Assembly (NCBI GenBank): GCA_913062745.1
Contig: CAJXXJ010000193.1
Coordinates: 1 to 7,088, forward strand
From: an uncultured Phaeodactylibacter sp.
Lineage (GTDB): Bacteria; Bacteroidota; Bacteroidia; Chitinophagales; Saprospiraceae
Direction of reading: 5' to 3'
Length of the DNA: 7,088 bases
Shown here: one piece after another, positions 6,501-7,088 of the stretch
Layout: each line of letters starts with the position of its first letter
Position numbering within the stretch: position 1 is the first letter of the stretch
Notes under the pieces: model-generated
Databases searched by the model: none
Told to the model about the DNA's origin: nothing
Seen by the model: only the letters and a program-made list of their open reading frames with translations
Made by a program: the position numbers and the translations under genes

Positions 6501-7088
6501 GAAAATCTCTGCTTACTATAAGGAGATGCGGGATATGATTCAGCTGCGTACGTTCTTCCCGGTACCGGTTATCGGGCAGTACACTACCTTTGACAATATT
6601 GACTTTGGTACCACGAAGGGTTTCAGCTTCGTATACGACCTGCGCCGTACGGGCAACGTGTCTATCAACGCGAACTATACTTTGCAGTTTGCAGATGGTA
6701 CCGGCTCCAACGCACAGTCTCAGCGTAACGTCAGTAACCGGGGCGTACTACGTACCCTGTTCCCGCTGGACTTTGACGAGCGCCACCGTTTTGTACTCAA
6801 CTTTGACTACCGCTACGCTTCGGGCAAGGCTTACACTGGCCCGCGCCTGTTCGGTGCAGATATTTTCGCCAACGCAGGCCTGAACATTCAGGGCTCTGCT
6901 GTATCTGGCCGTCCATTCACTGCTACACAACAGCCGTTCCAGCTTGACGGAGCAGGGGTAGTGGGCTCTCTGAACGGTGCACGCCTGCCGTGGAACTTCG
7001 TGTTGAATTTGCGGATTGACAAAAACTTCAACATCGGTAAGTCGATGGGGCTGAACGTCTACTGCCGGATCTCTAACCTGCTTGACCG
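3574..7088 (+). CDS. TonB-dependent outer-membrane receptor with CarboxypepD_reg-like domain, 3' end cut
   Basis: I read 1171 codons without interruption from ATG 3574 to the window end. The signal peptide is MVRYLLLFFALTFMGGAAYS, with cleavage likely before Q21. Residues 24-103 form a carboxypeptidase-regulatory-like beta-sandwich (LQGKVTDDTGEPV, DFDGNYAFNELDPGTY, VSYVGY). LDEVVVT at 109-115 is the likely TonB-box region. The plug domain follows at about 125-223, with NLPTRNIN, IRGSRSNATDYYVDGIRV (167-184) and GGVISITTKGP. The rest is the beta-barrel, including NPNLRPE at 951-957, a common barrel motif; the last strands lie outside the window. Such receptors sit in the outer membrane and import a ligand using TonB-ExbBD energy. 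The ligand cannot be read from sequence. There is no STN domain, so anti-sigma signalling is not suggested. No susD-like gene is visible, but the downstream side is unseen, so I do not call it SusC. The only cysteine I read is C1164. Confidence 0.95.
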   Translation, partial: MVRYLLLFFALTFMGGAAYSQTALQGKVTDDTGEPVIFGAVALYKNDVLITGTETDFDGNYAFNELDPGTYAIEVSYVGYNTQRVNGVKVLAGKTNILDVEMTSDALTLDEVVVTDYKVPLVEADNTTQGQTITSDQIKNLPTRNINALAANAAGIASADEGDAIAIRGSRSNATDYYVDGIRVQGNLIPESEIEQLQVITGGIEAQYGDVTGGVISITTKGPSNKFSGGFEVESSELTDPYNQRLFGFNLSGPILKRRNEDGSKGRSILGFRLAGRFTDQLDDDPPATEIFRVRPEVLADLQANPLVRVGDNDFVAADFLTDEDVEILDFQPNERFERYDLTAKIDARLSDAIDITLTGQYNDISNTFTPGQASRTQANWRLLNTQNNPTSQNLNYRGNFRFRHRLGSNSGDEESKGSVIQNASYTLQFGYERRESSLADPRHGDNLFDYGYVGNFGVDWRPSWEIQPVLDDSGIPIDFEAIHTDYTAVLEDFTPNTEINPVLVNYNNTLLDAEGNYNLPGNILEMNAFNGGIDNTFSDSWGFHTNVGSIYNLNQTFNGDVYTLQARTSFDLVPGGSDKGRHSIQMGVWYEERINRNYSVNPRALWLAARQLANNHIQGIPLDENNRPLSDTLFTQVALDIDGDTLRNPLTDEPLIGAIHDVELAFGDESRFFREVRNALGVPINQYVNVDGLDPNQLSLDMFSARELNDFVNNGSPILDYYGYTYLGEEFNGTFDEFFTATAPGDTIRTFPVAPFRPIYGAAFIQDKFTFKDIIFRLGVRVDRYDANTKVLKDPYSLYDIQGAGDYHTEFGGEAPGNIGDDFKVYADESGENVVAYRDGDQFYEPNGNPVNNPALIFQGDVVNPVYVDPRARENENYIKERGFDTDASFEDYEVQVNVMPRLAFSFPISDEANFFAHYDILVQRPPSNSIATALDYFYFYDRANRDINNPNLRPERTIDYEVGFQQKLSNSSALKISAYYKEMRDMIQLRTFFPVPVIGQYTTFDNIDFGTTKGFSFVYDLRRTGNVSINANYTLQFADGTGSNAQSQRNVSNRGVLRTLFPLDFDERHRFVLNFDYRYASGKAYTGPRLFGADIFANAGLNIQGSAVSGRPFTATQQPFQLDGAGVVGSLNGARLPWNFVLNLRIDKNFNIGKSMGLNVYCRISNLLD

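Noticed and set aside
1..7088. Search for a defence system, mobile element, CRISPR array or RNA gene
   Set aside because: No transposase, integrase, nuclease, terminal repeats, spaced direct repeats, tRNA or rRNA sequence was seen. The content is one core metabolic gene and two envelope genes.

Overview
The window looks like chromosomal DNA of a Bacteroidota bacterium. It has a long TonB-dependent outer-membrane receptor with an N-terminal CarboxypepD_reg-like domain. It also has a lipoprotein with acidic residues just after the lipobox, and TAnnTTTG boxes (the Bacteroidota -7 promoter element) upstream of all three genes. The moderate GC content and the receptor type would fit a Saprospiria- or Chitinophagia-like lineage, but that is a guess and not shown by the sequence.

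Layout: (1) Positions 2122 down to 1, minus strand, hold the first 707 codons of carB, the carbamoyl-phosphate synthase large subunit; the 3' part lies outside the window. (2) Positions 2123-2381 are non-coding. They hold a probable carB promoter, an inverted repeat touching it, a tandem 14-bp repeat in the carB leader, and a hairpin that probably ends the next gene. (3) Positions 3095 down to 2382, minus strand, encode a 237-residue lipoprotein of unrecognised family. (4) Positions 3096-3573 are a 478-bp divergent intergenic region with promoter-like boxes on both strands and several small inverted repeats. (5) From 3574 to the window end, plus strand, lies a TonB-dependent receptor gene of which 1171 codons are visible; its last part is missing.

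The two largest genes are both cut by the window edges. The very long reading frames opposite them (about 565 and 732 codons) lie in exact codon register with carB and the receptor. They are best explained by rare use of TTA, CTA and TCA codons in the real genes.

carB is a housekeeping gene for pyrimidine and arginine precursors and has no evident link to the other two. The lipoprotein and the receptor are both predicted envelope proteins and are transcribed divergently from one intergenic region, so a shared role is possible but unproven. I found no transposon, CRISPR array, tRNA or rRNA, and no clear new system. The most interesting leftovers are the repeat-rich carB leader, the structured region upstream of the receptor, and the unassigned lipoprotein.
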